Shown: piece by piece, positions 8,001 through 15,852 of the stretch
Position numbering within the stretch: the stretch's first letter is position 1
How the letters are laid out: the number at the start of each line of letters is the position of its first letter
Assembly: GCA_019747815.1 (NCBI GenBank)
Contig: JAIEQJ010000005.1
Location: 62,001-126,000, forward strand
Direction of reading: 5' to 3'
DNA from: Hyphomonadaceae bacterium
Lineage (GTDB): Bacteria > Pseudomonadota > Alphaproteobacteria > Rhizobiales > Hyphomicrobiaceae
DNA: 64,000 nucleotides
The notes under the pieces: generated by a model
Told to the model about the DNA's origin: nothing
Databases searched by the model: none
Seen by the model: only the letters and a program-made list of their open reading frames with translations
Program-made: the position numbers and the translations under genes

Positions 8001-8585
8001 ATGATGAAACGCACTCCGTCCCAAACTGTCGGCCCCTACCTGCACCTAGGTCTCACCCAGGGCATCTTCGGCGCGCCCGAGATTTTCAGCCCCGCCGTTG
8101 CCGATTCGGGCCTCGCCGGCATGCACATCCGCATTGAAGGACGTGTGCTCGATGGCGAAGGTGTTGGCCTGCCCGATGCGCTGATCGAAACCTGGCAGGC
8201 CGATAGCGAGGGGCGTTACGCGCACCCGGCCGATGTGCGCCCGCCCACCGCCAACTCCTTCCGCGGTTTCGGCCGCTGCCCCACGGCCAAGGACGGCAGT
8301 TTCTACATCGCTACCGTCAAGCCTGGTTGCGTGCCGGGGCCGAACGGAACGACCCAGGCGCCGCACATCAATGTGAGCGTGCTCGCGCGCGGGGTGCTTA
8401 GGCGGCTGTTCACGCGCATCTATTTCGCCGGCGATCCGGCCAATGCGAAAGATCCCATTCTGGCATTGGTGCCTGCCGATCGCCGCGACACGCTGCTGGC
8501 CAAGCCCGATCCAAAGGCCCCCAACGTGCTGCGCATCGATATTTGCCTTCAGGGCATGAACGAAACCGTGTTCTTTGACGCCTAG
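8001..8585 (+). CDS. pcaG: Protocatechuate 3,4-dioxygenase alpha subunit
   Basis: A 194-residue non-iron subunit that pairs with PcaH. The start SQTVGPYLHLGL and the APHINVSVLARG segment, where the beta subunit has its HIHL iron ligands, are typical of PcaG; the iron tyrosines and one histidine are absent as expected. ATG at 8001 is chosen over the adjacent ATG at 8004. It ends the operon CoA-transferase A/B-pcaH-pcaG. pcaB, pcaC, pcaD and pcaF, needed to take the product to 3-oxoadipyl-CoA, are not in the window. Confidence 0.92.
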   Translation: MMKRTPSQTVGPYLHLGLTQGIFGAPEIFSPAVADSGLAGMHIRIEGRVLDGEGVGLPDALIETWQADSEGRYAHPADVRPPTANSFRGFGRCPTAKDGSFYIATVKPGCVPGPNGTTQAPHINVSVLARGVLRRLFTRIYFAGDPANAKDPILALVPADRRDTLLAKPDPKAPNVLRIDICLQGMNETVFFDA

Positions 8586-8784
8586 GTGCGCTGGAGCATT
8601 GGCTTCGCCATTCCTGGCACGCATCGCTCTCGATGCGCAGAGCGGCAATGTGCTAAAAGGGCTGTAGGCCCGGCGAGGACAAATGTCATGGCTTACCAAC
8701 CATGACCCCGCACATCGCGTCGGCGATATTGATCAGGATGGGAGGCGGGGAGCTGGCCAGATGGCAGGGCGCTGAGGAGGCACG

Positions 8785-8979
8785 ATGCGGTTTACTGTTG
8801 GACTGAAGCTCAAGGGAAAATCGGACCATACGGTCGTGGACGCGGAGGATGCTCTCATCGCCGCCCTCAAGATCAAGACCGATCAACCGGAAGCGCGTAT
8901 CATGTACGTTCGTCCGTCCAATCGCCGGGGCGATGCCCGGCATCCGCCGCACGCCCCGGTCGACAACAAGAAGCGGTGA
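8785..8979 (+). CDS. Small conserved-looking protein of unknown function (64 aa)
   Basis: A 64-residue basic protein (RFTVGLKLKGK ... DAEDALIAALKIK, then a Lys/Arg/Pro-rich tail). A strong GAGGAGG ribosome binding site lies just before ATG 8785 and codon use fits the neighbours, so it is probably real. No membrane segment, signal peptide or Cys pair is present. It ends 17 bases from the convergent SDR gene. I do not recognise the family. Confidence 0.6.
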   Translation: MRFTVGLKLKGKSDHTVVDAEDALIAALKIKTDQPEARIMYVRPSNRRGDARHPPHAPVDNKKR

Positions 8980-8996
8980 AACGCAGCTGCCACCGC

Positions 8997-9815
8997 TCAC
9001 GCCCGCAACATCTTCTCGGCGCCGATATTGAAGAACGCTGAGCCCGACAAACCGCTGCCGCCATCGATGACAAGCTGTGCTCCGGTGATGTAGGCTGCCA
9101 TCGGCGAAGCGAGAAACACGGCGGCGAAACCGATCTCGTCGACCGTGCCCATGCGCTGCATGGGGATGCGATCGAGGCGGTCCTTGAGTTCCCGGGAATC
9201 GGCCAGACGCTTCATCCCCTCCGTGCCCTCGATCGGCCCCGGCACGATGGAGCAGGAGCGGATGCCGTAGTGCCCCCACTCCAGTGCCAGATTCTTCATC
9301 ATGCTCTCGATGCCGGCCTTGGCGGCGCCGACGTGCACCTGGAAGGCATAGGGCATGTAGGCCATGCCGGCTGAGACGAAGAGGATCGTGCCTCTGGTTT
9401 GCTCGAGCTGTGCGAAGGCCGCCCGCGATGCATGGAACGAGCCCATCAGATCGATATCGACTACGGTCTTGAAGCCGTTCGGGCTCATGTCCTCCGCGCG
9501 GCAGAGGAAGTTGCCCGCGGCGCCGCACACCAGCACGTCGATGGGCCCCAGTGCATCCTTGGTCTCGTCGATGGCCGCTTGTATCGCCGGGGGCTGACGC
9601 ACATCGGCAACTTTCGTGAACACCTTGGCGCCGATGGCTTCCAGTTCCTTGCCCGCCACGTCCAGTCGCTCGCGCGTGCGCCCGCAGATGGCCACGTTGG
9701 CACCCACCGCGGCAAAATTCTTGGCGATGCCGAGATTGATGCCGCTGCCGCCGCCCGTGACGAACACGGTCTTGCCCTTGAGGAGGTCCTTGGCGAAATA
9801 CCTGGTGATGTCCAT
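8997..9815 (-). CDS. SDR-family oxidoreductase, 2,4-dienoyl-CoA reductase-like
   Basis: A 272-residue short-chain dehydrogenase. The NAD(P) motif is TGGGSGINLGIA near residues 20-31, and the AAGNFL and APGPI-like VPGPIEGTEG segments resemble peroxisomal-type 2,4-dienoyl-CoA reductase (DECR2). As in that subfamily, the usual YxxxK is replaced: the lysine is kept (VHVGAAKAG) but the tyrosine position is not Tyr. The likely job is NADPH reduction of an unsaturated acyl-CoA, consistent with the CoA-transferase and beta-oxidation context, but the substrate is inferred. It converges on the 64-aa gene. Confidence 0.78.
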   Translation of the reverse strand: MDITRYFAKDLLKGKTVFVTGGGSGINLGIAKNFAAVGANVAICGRTRERLDVAGKELEAIGAKVFTKVADVRQPPAIQAAIDETKDALGPIDVLVCGAAGNFLCRAEDMSPNGFKTVVDIDLMGSFHASRAAFAQLEQTRGTILFVSAGMAYMPYAFQVHVGAAKAGIESMMKNLALEWGHYGIRSCSIVPGPIEGTEGMKRLADSRELKDRLDRIPMQRMGTVDEIGFAAVFLASPMAAYITGAQLVIDGGSGLSGSAFFNIGAEKMLRA

Positions 9816-9960
9816 GGCGGCTCCTGAAAGGACAGTGCGAGGCGCTAACGGATGCTCGTTCGGGGTGTGCCGATCTTACCGAAGAACATGCCGACACCCA
9901 ATCGGTGTCTCGCCCGCAGATCAAGTCCGGTGCCTGCCAAGCTCGGTACCGGCGTTGCGA

Positions 9961-10779
9961 CTACTTCGAAAATGCCTTGTTTAACTCCGCACTGGGCACC
10001 GCATCGGCAAAGCCCTGGAAGCTGCCGGCTTCCGCGATTAGCCTGGCCGTGCGGATGAAGCCGCCCCACGCCGCCCGCGCCAGCGAGCCGCCGACGCTGA
10101 TTCGCAGCGCCCCCAGCTCGGCCACATCCTTCACCGTGAGGGCGCTGGGGCTGCCCATCAGGATGTTCACGGGCTTGGGGGCCACCGCCTTCACCACCGT
10201 CAAGATCTGCTCGCGGGTGGAAAGCCCCGGTGCATACAGACAGTCGGCGCCGGCCGCGGCATAGGCCTTGAGCCGGCGGATGGTCTCATCCATGTCGGGT
10301 CGGCCGCGGATGAAGCCCTCGCTGCGCCCCGTCAACAGCACATCGCCACCGGCCTTGTCGATGGCCGCGCGGGCCGCCTTGATGCGTGCCACGGCCAGCT
10401 CGAAATCATAGAGCGGATTGGTCTTGTCGCCGGTGTAGTCCTCGATCGACAAGCCGGAGACGCCGGTGGTCGCGCATAGGCTCACGCTTTCCGCTATGCC
10501 CTCCGGCGCATCGGCAAAGCCACCCTCGAAATCGGCATTCACCGGCACGGAGGTAGCCGCCGACAACTCGGCGATATGCAAGAGCGCCGCCGCGCGCGTG
10601 ATGCCGCCGTCGCTGAACCCCATGGCCCAGGCAAAGCCTGCGCTGGTCGTCGCCAGCGCTTTGAAACCCATGCCTTGCAGATAGAGCGCCGTTCCCACAT
10701 CCCAGGGATTGGGAATGACGAAGCACCCGCTCTCGTGCAGACGTTTGAACTCAGCTCTCTTATCGACGGTGGTCGGCAT
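9961..10779 (-). CDS. Isocitrate lyase/PEP mutase family enzyme
   Basis: A 272-residue TIM-barrel enzyme of the PEP mutase/isocitrate lyase superfamily. Seen: PNPWDVG (res. 24-30), the TTSAG and DFEGG (83-87) Mg-site segment, SIEDYTGD (111-118), and TGRSE (150-154). Members cleave or rearrange 2-oxo or hydroxy dicarboxylates (for example 2,3-dimethylmalate or oxaloacetate), and the exact reaction here is unknown. The start at 10779 is chosen because GGGAG lies upstream at good distance; the open frame continues eleven codons further. It is 145 bases from the SDR gene on the same strand, possibly co-transcribed. Confidence 0.8.
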   Translation of the reverse strand: MPTTVDKRAEFKRLHESGCFVIPNPWDVGTALYLQGMGFKALATTSAGFAWAMGFSDGGITRAAALLHIAELSAATSVPVNADFEGGFADAPEGIAESVSLCATTGVSGLSIEDYTGDKTNPLYDFELAVARIKAARAAIDKAGGDVLLTGRSEGFIRGRPDMDETIRRLKAYAAAGADCLYAPGLSTREQILTVVKAVAPKPVNILMGSPSALTVKDVAELGALRISVGGSLARAAWGGFIRTARLIAEAGSFQGFADAVPSAELNKAFSK

Positions 10780-11031
10780 CGCGCATCTCCCTGGTGCAGT
10801 CGTTGCACACACTATTGGTCATCCCGGCCCCGATGCCTAGCATCCAATACCCAGAACCTGCCAGTTCCTGACGTTGCGCACATGCGCCCCTGTCATCCCT
10901 GAATTCCGCGTCAGCGCTATGGATCCAGGCCGCAGATTGCAATAACCGCCAGCCGCAGTCCGTCGATGGTGCGGGAGAGAACGCCACAATACTCGTCGCA
11001 CTTGCGCCCAAACACCCGCGCCTGGACGCGG

Positions 11032-12258
11032 CTAGGGCGTCTGCAGGAAATCCAGCACCGCGGTCTCGGTCAGGACCTGCTCCGGCCGCGCGTGGAATGC
11101 GGCCTTGGCGCGCTCCTCCTCGCTTTCGAAGCTGTACTTCAAGTACGAACCGAGCCGGCGCGCCTGGGCCACATATCTCCGCCCCATCGCCAGCCGCCGC
11201 GCCTCGTAGGTGCGCAAACCCGTATCGATCGTACAGTGCTCATCGAGCGCCGCTACGAGAGTGGCAGCGTCCTGCACCCCCTTGATCACGCCGGCCGCCA
11301 CATGCGGGCGGACGACAAAGGCCGCGTCTCCGGCCAGTGCCACACGGCCAAAGGCCATCCGCGGGCTTTCCAGGTCGTAGATCGGCTGCAGAAAGGGCTC
11401 CACGATGAGATGCAGGGCAGCGCGGAACTGCGGAGGCAGAAGGCGCGCGGCCGCGCTGCGCATTTCCTCCACGACACTCTTGGCGACGAGTGGTGGTGGA
11501 ATGGAGACCTCGTGCACCCTACCCGTATCGTCGGTCAGCAGCCGCTGCACCTCGTGTGCCGCCTCGGCAGGCCGATACCACACGACATTCCAGCTTCGGT
11601 GCCCGATCCTCAGGTCGTTGCCCGGACCGGCGACGGGATAGCCCAGGAACTGCTCGCCCGGCGGCAGGCTGAAGCTCAGCCGCTCGAAGACCTCCTGGGT
11701 CAGGACCGGCTTCACCACGCGCTCGTCGGCAAGCCCGCGCCAGGCGACATAGCCGGCGTAGCGAGGCTGTGCCTCGGGAAGGTATTGCGCGCGCACAGCA
11801 GATCGGAAGCCGTCGGCACCGATCAGCAGATCAGCCGTGTGTGACGTACCGTCCGCAAAATGCGCCGTCACGCCGTCCTCGCCTTGGGAGACGCGCAGCA
11901 GATCCTTACCGAGATGGTAGTGCGCGTGGCCGAGGGCTCCCATCAGCATTGCAAACAGGTGATTCCAGGAGGTGGCGATCTGTGGCATGGGCTTGCGCCC
12001 GACAATGCGGCCTGCAGCGTCGAGTGCCAGCCGGCCTTCAATCGGCACGCCAAAATCCCGCGTGGTATCGAGACCCAGGTCCGATAGGGCCGACCGCAGC
12101 TCGGGGTGGGTCATGATGCCGGCCCCGCGGCCGATAAGGGCGGCCGACGCGCGCTCGTACACGTCAACGCGCCAGCCGCTTCTCCTGAGCAGAAGTGCCG
12201 AGAGTAGCCCGCTCATCGAGCCACCGATGATGAGCGCTGAGCGTGCTCTCGTGTTCAT
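11032..12258 (-). CDS. FAD-dependent aromatic monooxygenase, dihydroxypyridine-hydroxylase-like
   Basis: A 408-residue class A flavoprotein monooxygenase. The FAD dinucleotide motif is a variant IIGGSMSGL (res. 10-18), the DG motif is GADGFRS, and the second FAD motif is LAGDAAFVVRPH. The GYVAWRG segment and variant Rossmann loop resemble 2,6-dihydroxypyridine 3-hydroxylase more than PobA-type hydroxybenzoate hydroxylases. It would hydroxylate a ring compound using NAD(P)H and O2, feeding one of the ring-cleaving dioxygenases nearby. The gene is divergent from livH with a 199-base shared upstream region. Substrate is not determinable from sequence alone. Confidence 0.8.
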   Translation of the reverse strand: MNTRARSALIIGGSMSGLLSALLLRRSGWRVDVYERASAALIGRGAGIMTHPELRSALSDLGLDTTRDFGVPIEGRLALDAAGRIVGRKPMPQIATSWNHLFAMLMGALGHAHYHLGKDLLRVSQGEDGVTAHFADGTSHTADLLIGADGFRSAVRAQYLPEAQPRYAGYVAWRGLADERVVKPVLTQEVFERLSFSLPPGEQFLGYPVAGPGNDLRIGHRSWNVVWYRPAEAAHEVQRLLTDDTGRVHEVSIPPPLVAKSVVEEMRSAAARLLPPQFRAALHLIVEPFLQPIYDLESPRMAFGRVALAGDAAFVVRPHVAAGVIKGVQDAATLVAALDEHCTIDTGLRTYEARRLAMGRRYVAQARRLGSYLKYSFESEEERAKAAFHARPEQVLTETAVLDFLQTP

Positions 12259-12457
12259 CTTACTTGGCCGAACGTGACGAGCGGATGCAAAGCGGGATAG
12301 CCAAGCTTCCGAGCTTGCTGCAGAATGCGCAGCAAAACCATATAAGCGCGCCGCGGAGGCGGCCGCAATTGGGGAGGGGCGCTGTGCCCATCACAAGTTT
12401 TTTTGACGTCCCGCACAGGCGGCGTAGGAAGCCTGCGTCCGGAAGGCACAGGCGGGC

Positions 12458-13333
12458 ATGAGCATTCCGATCGACTTGCTTCTCAACGCCATCGTGGCAG
12501 GTTTGCTGCTCGGCGGGTTTTACGCGGCCGTGACGGTGGGCGTGTCGATCTCGTTCGGCATGCTCGACGTCGTCAATATAGCGCATCCGGCGTTCATCAT
12601 TCTCGGCTCCTATATCGCCTACATCATCAATGCCACCTTCGGCATCGATCCGATACTTGCGGCGCTGATCGTTCTGCCGGCGTTCTACGTGCTAGGGCAG
12701 GCAGTCTATCAGATTTTCTACTGGTCGTTTGAGAAACGCGGCGAGGAAGCATTGCGTGGCCTCGCTTTCTTTTTCGGCCTCCTCTTCATCACCGAGGTCA
12801 TGCTCATTCTGGTGTTCGGTGTCGACTACCGCTATGTGCATGCGCTCTACATCGGACCCACGTGGCGCATCGGCTTCATTGATCTTCCGTTGCGCATGCT
12901 GGTGCCGTGTGTCGTTTCGATCCTGCTCGTCGTGGCGCTGCAAATGTTCCTGTCGCGCACATTCGTCGGTCGCGCCATCATGGCCGTTGCCCAGGATCAA
13001 CAGGCGCTGCGCCTGCTCTCGGTCGATCCGATCCGCATAAAGCGCATCGCTTTCGGCGTATCGATCGCCACTGCCGCCCTGGCCGGCGCGTTCCTCATCA
13101 TCATCCAGCCGGTCGAGCCGTCGATCGGGCGTGAATACATCGGCCGCATCTTTGCCATCTGCGTGCTGGGCGGCATGGGCAGCCTTCCGGGTACTGTGAT
13201 CGCGGCGGTCCTGCTCGGCATCATCGAAAGCTTGACAGCCACGTTCTACGGCCCTTCGTGGGCACCCGCGGTGGCATTCGGATTTCTGCTGGTCACGCTG
13301 GCCGTCAGGCCCGCCGGCATTCTGGGGCGCTAG
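12458..13333 (+). CDS. livH: Branched-chain-type ABC transporter permease LivH
   Basis: A 291-residue inner-membrane permease of the LivH family, with about eight hydrophobic segments, an N-terminal NAIVAGLLLGGFYA stretch and the late GGMGSLPGT loop that contacts the ATPase. It opens a four-gene operon (livH, livM, livG, livF). Such importers take up branched-chain amino acids, urea or aromatic carboxylates; here they lie between an aromatic monooxygenase and an intradiol dioxygenase, so an aromatic acid or its ring product is the favoured substrate (inference). The next gene starts two bases after the stop. Confidence 0.9.
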   Translation: MSIPIDLLLNAIVAGLLLGGFYAAVTVGVSISFGMLDVVNIAHPAFIILGSYIAYIINATFGIDPILAALIVLPAFYVLGQAVYQIFYWSFEKRGEEALRGLAFFFGLLFITEVMLILVFGVDYRYVHALYIGPTWRIGFIDLPLRMLVPCVVSILLVVALQMFLSRTFVGRAIMAVAQDQQALRLLSVDPIRIKRIAFGVSIATAALAGAFLIIIQPVEPSIGREYIGRIFAICVLGGMGSLPGTVIAAVLLGIIESLTATFYGPSWAPAVAFGFLLVTLAVRPAGILGR

Positions 13334-13335
13334 AC

Positions 13336-14349
13336 ATGCGGGCGGCCACATTTGTCTTCATCGCACTGGTGGTTGGCGCGATCGTGTTCGCGCTCTCGCT
13401 GTTGGCCCGCAACGAATACGTGCTGTTTGCCGGCTTCGTGGTTCTGCAGTACATCGTTCTGGCTACGGCCTGGAATATTCTCGGCGGCTATTGCGGGTAT
13501 GTGAATTTCGGCACTGCGGCGTTCTTTGCCATGGGCGCCTACTCCACGGTGGCGCTGCACAAGCTCGGCGCCAATCCAGGCCGCTATCTTGCAGGCACCT
13601 TCGCTGAGGCGCTCATACCTCTGTTTCCACTGTCGATACCGGTGCTTGTCGTCATCGGCGGACTGGTCTCGGGGTTGGTGGGCTTCGGCATGGGTTATCT
13701 CACGCTCAGGCTGCGCGGCGTGTTTTTTGCTATCGCCACGCTGGCCTTGGCCGTCGTGCTGCAAACACTGATCATCAACTGGGATTTTGTCGGTGGCTCA
13801 CGCGGCGCTTATGTTATCCGGCCCGACAGCATCGCTCTGGGTCCGGTCTCGCTCAGCTACATCGAGTATCTGTATCTCGTCATGCTAAGCCTCGCTGTGC
13901 TGGCCCTTTGTGTTGCGCGCCAGATCGAGCGCTCGCGGCTTGGGTTCGGTTTTGCCACCATCCGCGACGATGAGCTTGCCGCCGAGGCGTCGGGTGTGCC
14001 GACGCTGCGCCTGAAACTGATCGCCACGGCCCTCTCGGGTGCGCTCATGGGCATGGCCGGTGCGCCGCTGCCCTATTATATCGGCTATGTGGAACCCGCC
14101 GCCGCGTTCGGCCTGCCGTATGCTGTCAACTCCATAGCCATGCCGATGATCGGTGGTACTACGTCGTGGGTAGGTCCGCTTATCGGGGCCATACTGCTCG
14201 GCACCCTGCAACAGATCGCCACTGTCACCATCTCCTCGGTTGTCAATCTGCTGATCGTTGGTGTGCTGCTCGTGGCCTTTGTCATCATCGCGCCCAAGGG
14301 CATCGTCGGGCTGCTTCAGGACCGGTGGCGGGCGAGGTTGCAGCCATGA
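13336..14349 (+). CDS. livM: Branched-chain-type ABC transporter permease LivM
   Basis: A 337-residue permease, partner of LivH, with an N-terminal hydrophobic segment, the family stretch TAWNILGGYCGYVNFG around residues 45-60, the RLRGVFFAIATLAL helix, and the IRDDELAAEASG EAA-like cytoplasmic loop. ATG 13336 is chosen because it lies just after the livH stop; the open frame runs further upstream inside livH. It overlaps livG by four bases. Confidence 0.9.
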   Translation: MRAATFVFIALVVGAIVFALSLLARNEYVLFAGFVVLQYIVLATAWNILGGYCGYVNFGTAAFFAMGAYSTVALHKLGANPGRYLAGTFAEALIPLFPLSIPVLVVIGGLVSGLVGFGMGYLTLRLRGVFFAIATLALAVVLQTLIINWDFVGGSRGAYVIRPDSIALGPVSLSYIEYLYLVMLSLAVLALCVARQIERSRLGFGFATIRDDELAAEASGVPTLRLKLIATALSGALMGMAGAPLPYYIGYVEPAAAFGLPYAVNSIAMPMIGGTTSWVGPLIGAILLGTLQQIATVTISSVVNLLIVGVLLVAFVIIAPKGIVGLLQDRWRARLQP

Positions 14350-15086
14350 CCCAGCCGCTACTCGAGATCAAAGGCCTGTCCAAGCGTTTCGGCGGCTTCG
14401 TCGCCCTCGATGGCATCGACCTTGAGGTCGCCCCCGGTGAACGCCTCGGCCTCATCGGCCCCAATGGTTCAGGCAAGAGCACGCTCGTCAACTGCATCTG
14501 CGGGACGCTGCAGAACGAGGCGGGTTCTGTGCGCTTCGAAGGGCGGACTATCGACGGGCTGCCCGCGAACCGGCGCACGCATCTGGGTCTGGCGCGCAGC
14601 TTTCAGCTTCCGCGCCCGTTCGTCAGCCTGACGCTGATCGACAACCTGCGCATTCCTCTGATCTACACGGTTGCGCCCCGCGCAGGCATGTTGGCGCGCA
14701 CCACGCGCCAGATGGACGAGCGCTGCATGGAGCTGCTGGCCATGGTGGGCCTCGACTCGAGGGCCAGACGCTGGCCGCGCGACCTCACCCAGGTCGAGAT
14801 GCGCAAGCTCGAGCTTGCCCGCGCCATGGCCGCCGAGCCGAAACTGCTCATCGCCGACGAATCCATGGCCGGCCTGTCGCACTCCGAGGTGGAGGACATC
14901 ATCGCGCTGCTGCTGCGCTTGAACGGGCAGGGCATCACCATCATCCTGATCGAGCACATCATGCGCGCCGTCATGAGCTTTTCGCAGCGCATCGCCGTTC
15001 TGGTCTCGGGCCGCAAGATCGCAGACGGCAAGCGCGATGCGGTGGTCAACAATCCCGAAGTGGTGAGTGCGTATCTTGGCCAATAG
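14346..15086 (+). CDS. livG: ABC transporter ATP-binding protein LivG
   Basis: A 246-residue ATPase in ATGA overlap with livM. Walker A is GPNGSGKS at 38-45 and Walker B is LLIADES. Two points differ from the textbook: the signature is LTQVE-type rather than LSGGQ, and the residue after DE is Ser rather than Pro, as seen in a subset of LivG-like proteins. The C-terminal IEHIM-RAVMSFSQRI segment is normal. With LivF it would power uptake of the LivK-bound substrate. Confidence 0.9.
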   Translation: MTQPLLEIKGLSKRFGGFVALDGIDLEVAPGERLGLIGPNGSGKSTLVNCICGTLQNEAGSVRFEGRTIDGLPANRRTHLGLARSFQLPRPFVSLTLIDNLRIPLIYTVAPRAGMLARTTRQMDERCMELLAMVGLDSRARRWPRDLTQVEMRKLELARAMAAEPKLLIADESMAGLSHSEVEDIIALLLRLNGQGITIILIEHIMRAVMSFSQRIAVLVSGRKIADGKRDAVVNNPEVVSAYLGQ

Positions 15087-15807
15087 CATCACCATCGAGG
15101 GGCTGCATGCCGGCTACGGCGCCGTGCGCGTAATCGAGGATGTGTCGATCCGCGCGGCGCCGGCCGAGACCGTGGTGCTGCTCGGCACTAACGGCAACGG
15201 CAAGAGCACGATCATGAAGTGTGTCATGGGTCTGGTGCGGCCCAGCGCCGGGCGGATCATAGCCAGCATCGACGGCGTGCGGCACGATCTCACGCGACTC
15301 ACCACGGAGCAGATCGTCGACCTCGGCATAGCGCTGGTGCCTGAGGGCCGGCGCCTGTTCCCGAAGCTTACGGTGGAGGAGAACCTGTTGCTTGGGGCCT
15401 ATCGACGGTCCGCGCGCGCGCAGATGAGCCGTAACCTGGAGAGCTGTTTTGAGACCTTTCCGCGGCTTGCCGAGCGCCGCCGCCAGCTTGCGGGCAGCAT
15501 GAGCGGAGGCGAGCAGCAGATGCTGGCCCTGGGCCGCGCGCTCATGCTGGCGCCAAGGATCCTGCTCGTCGACGAACCTTCCGTGGGGCTAGCCCCTTTG
15601 CTAGTGGCCCGCACCATAGATGCGATCAAGGAGCTGAAGGCGCGCTATCAGCTTACCGTGCTGATGGCCGAGCAGAACTTCACCCAGGCGGTGCGCATCG
15701 CCGATCGCGGCTATGTCATCGTGCACGGCAAGATCGCCGTGGAAGGCCGGTCGGCGGAAGAGCTCAACAACAACGAGCTCATCAGGAAGTTCTACCTGGG
15801 GCTTTGA
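15067..15807 (+). CDS. livF: ABC transporter ATP-binding protein LivF
   Basis: A 246-residue ATPase with Walker A GTNGNGKS (40-47), a good SGGEQQ signature and Walker B LLVDEPSVGLAP. The GTG start at 15067 overlaps livG by 20 bases; a TTG at 15076 is an alternative, and neither has a strong ribosome binding site, so translational coupling is likely. It is the last gene of the operon, ending 6 bases before a strong hairpin. Confidence 0.88.
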   Translation: MRILANSITIEGLHAGYGAVRVIEDVSIRAAPAETVVLLGTNGNGKSTIMKCVMGLVRPSAGRIIASIDGVRHDLTRLTTEQIVDLGIALVPEGRRLFPKLTVEENLLLGAYRRSARAQMSRNLESCFETFPRLAERRRQLAGSMSGGEQQMLALGRALMLAPRILLVDEPSVGLAPLLVARTIDAIKELKARYQLTVLMAEQNFTQAVRIADRGYVIVHGKIAVEGRSAEELNNNELIRKFYLGL

Positions 15808-15813
15808 TGGCTG

Positions 15814-15845
15814 CTCCTCTCCCCGGTGCCTACCGGGGAGAGGAG
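15814..15845. terminator. Perfect 14-bp hairpin between convergent livF and livK
   Basis: CTCCTCTCCCCGGT (15814-15827), loop GCCT, ACCGGGGAGAGGAG (15832-15845): fourteen matched pairs without a mismatch. It sits between livF (plus) and livK (minus) and could stop transcription from both sides, although there is no strong U-run. Its arms resemble the CCCTC/GAGGG elements found inside the sulfur-operon genes, so it may be a dispersed repeat put to use as a terminator. Confidence 0.65.
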
Positions 15846-15852
15846 AATTGGC

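Noticed and set aside
8686-9924. A 412-residue open frame on the minus strand overlapping the SDR gene
   Set aside because: Same strand but different frame from the SDR; it contains garbled versions of the SDR sequence and no motif.
10780-11031. A decayed-looking intergenic repeat (GTCATCCC..., GATGC-CTA-GCATC at 10832-10844)
   Set aside because: The motifs resemble common dispersed alphaproteobacterial repeats, but only one degenerate copy is visible in the window, so no family can be supported.
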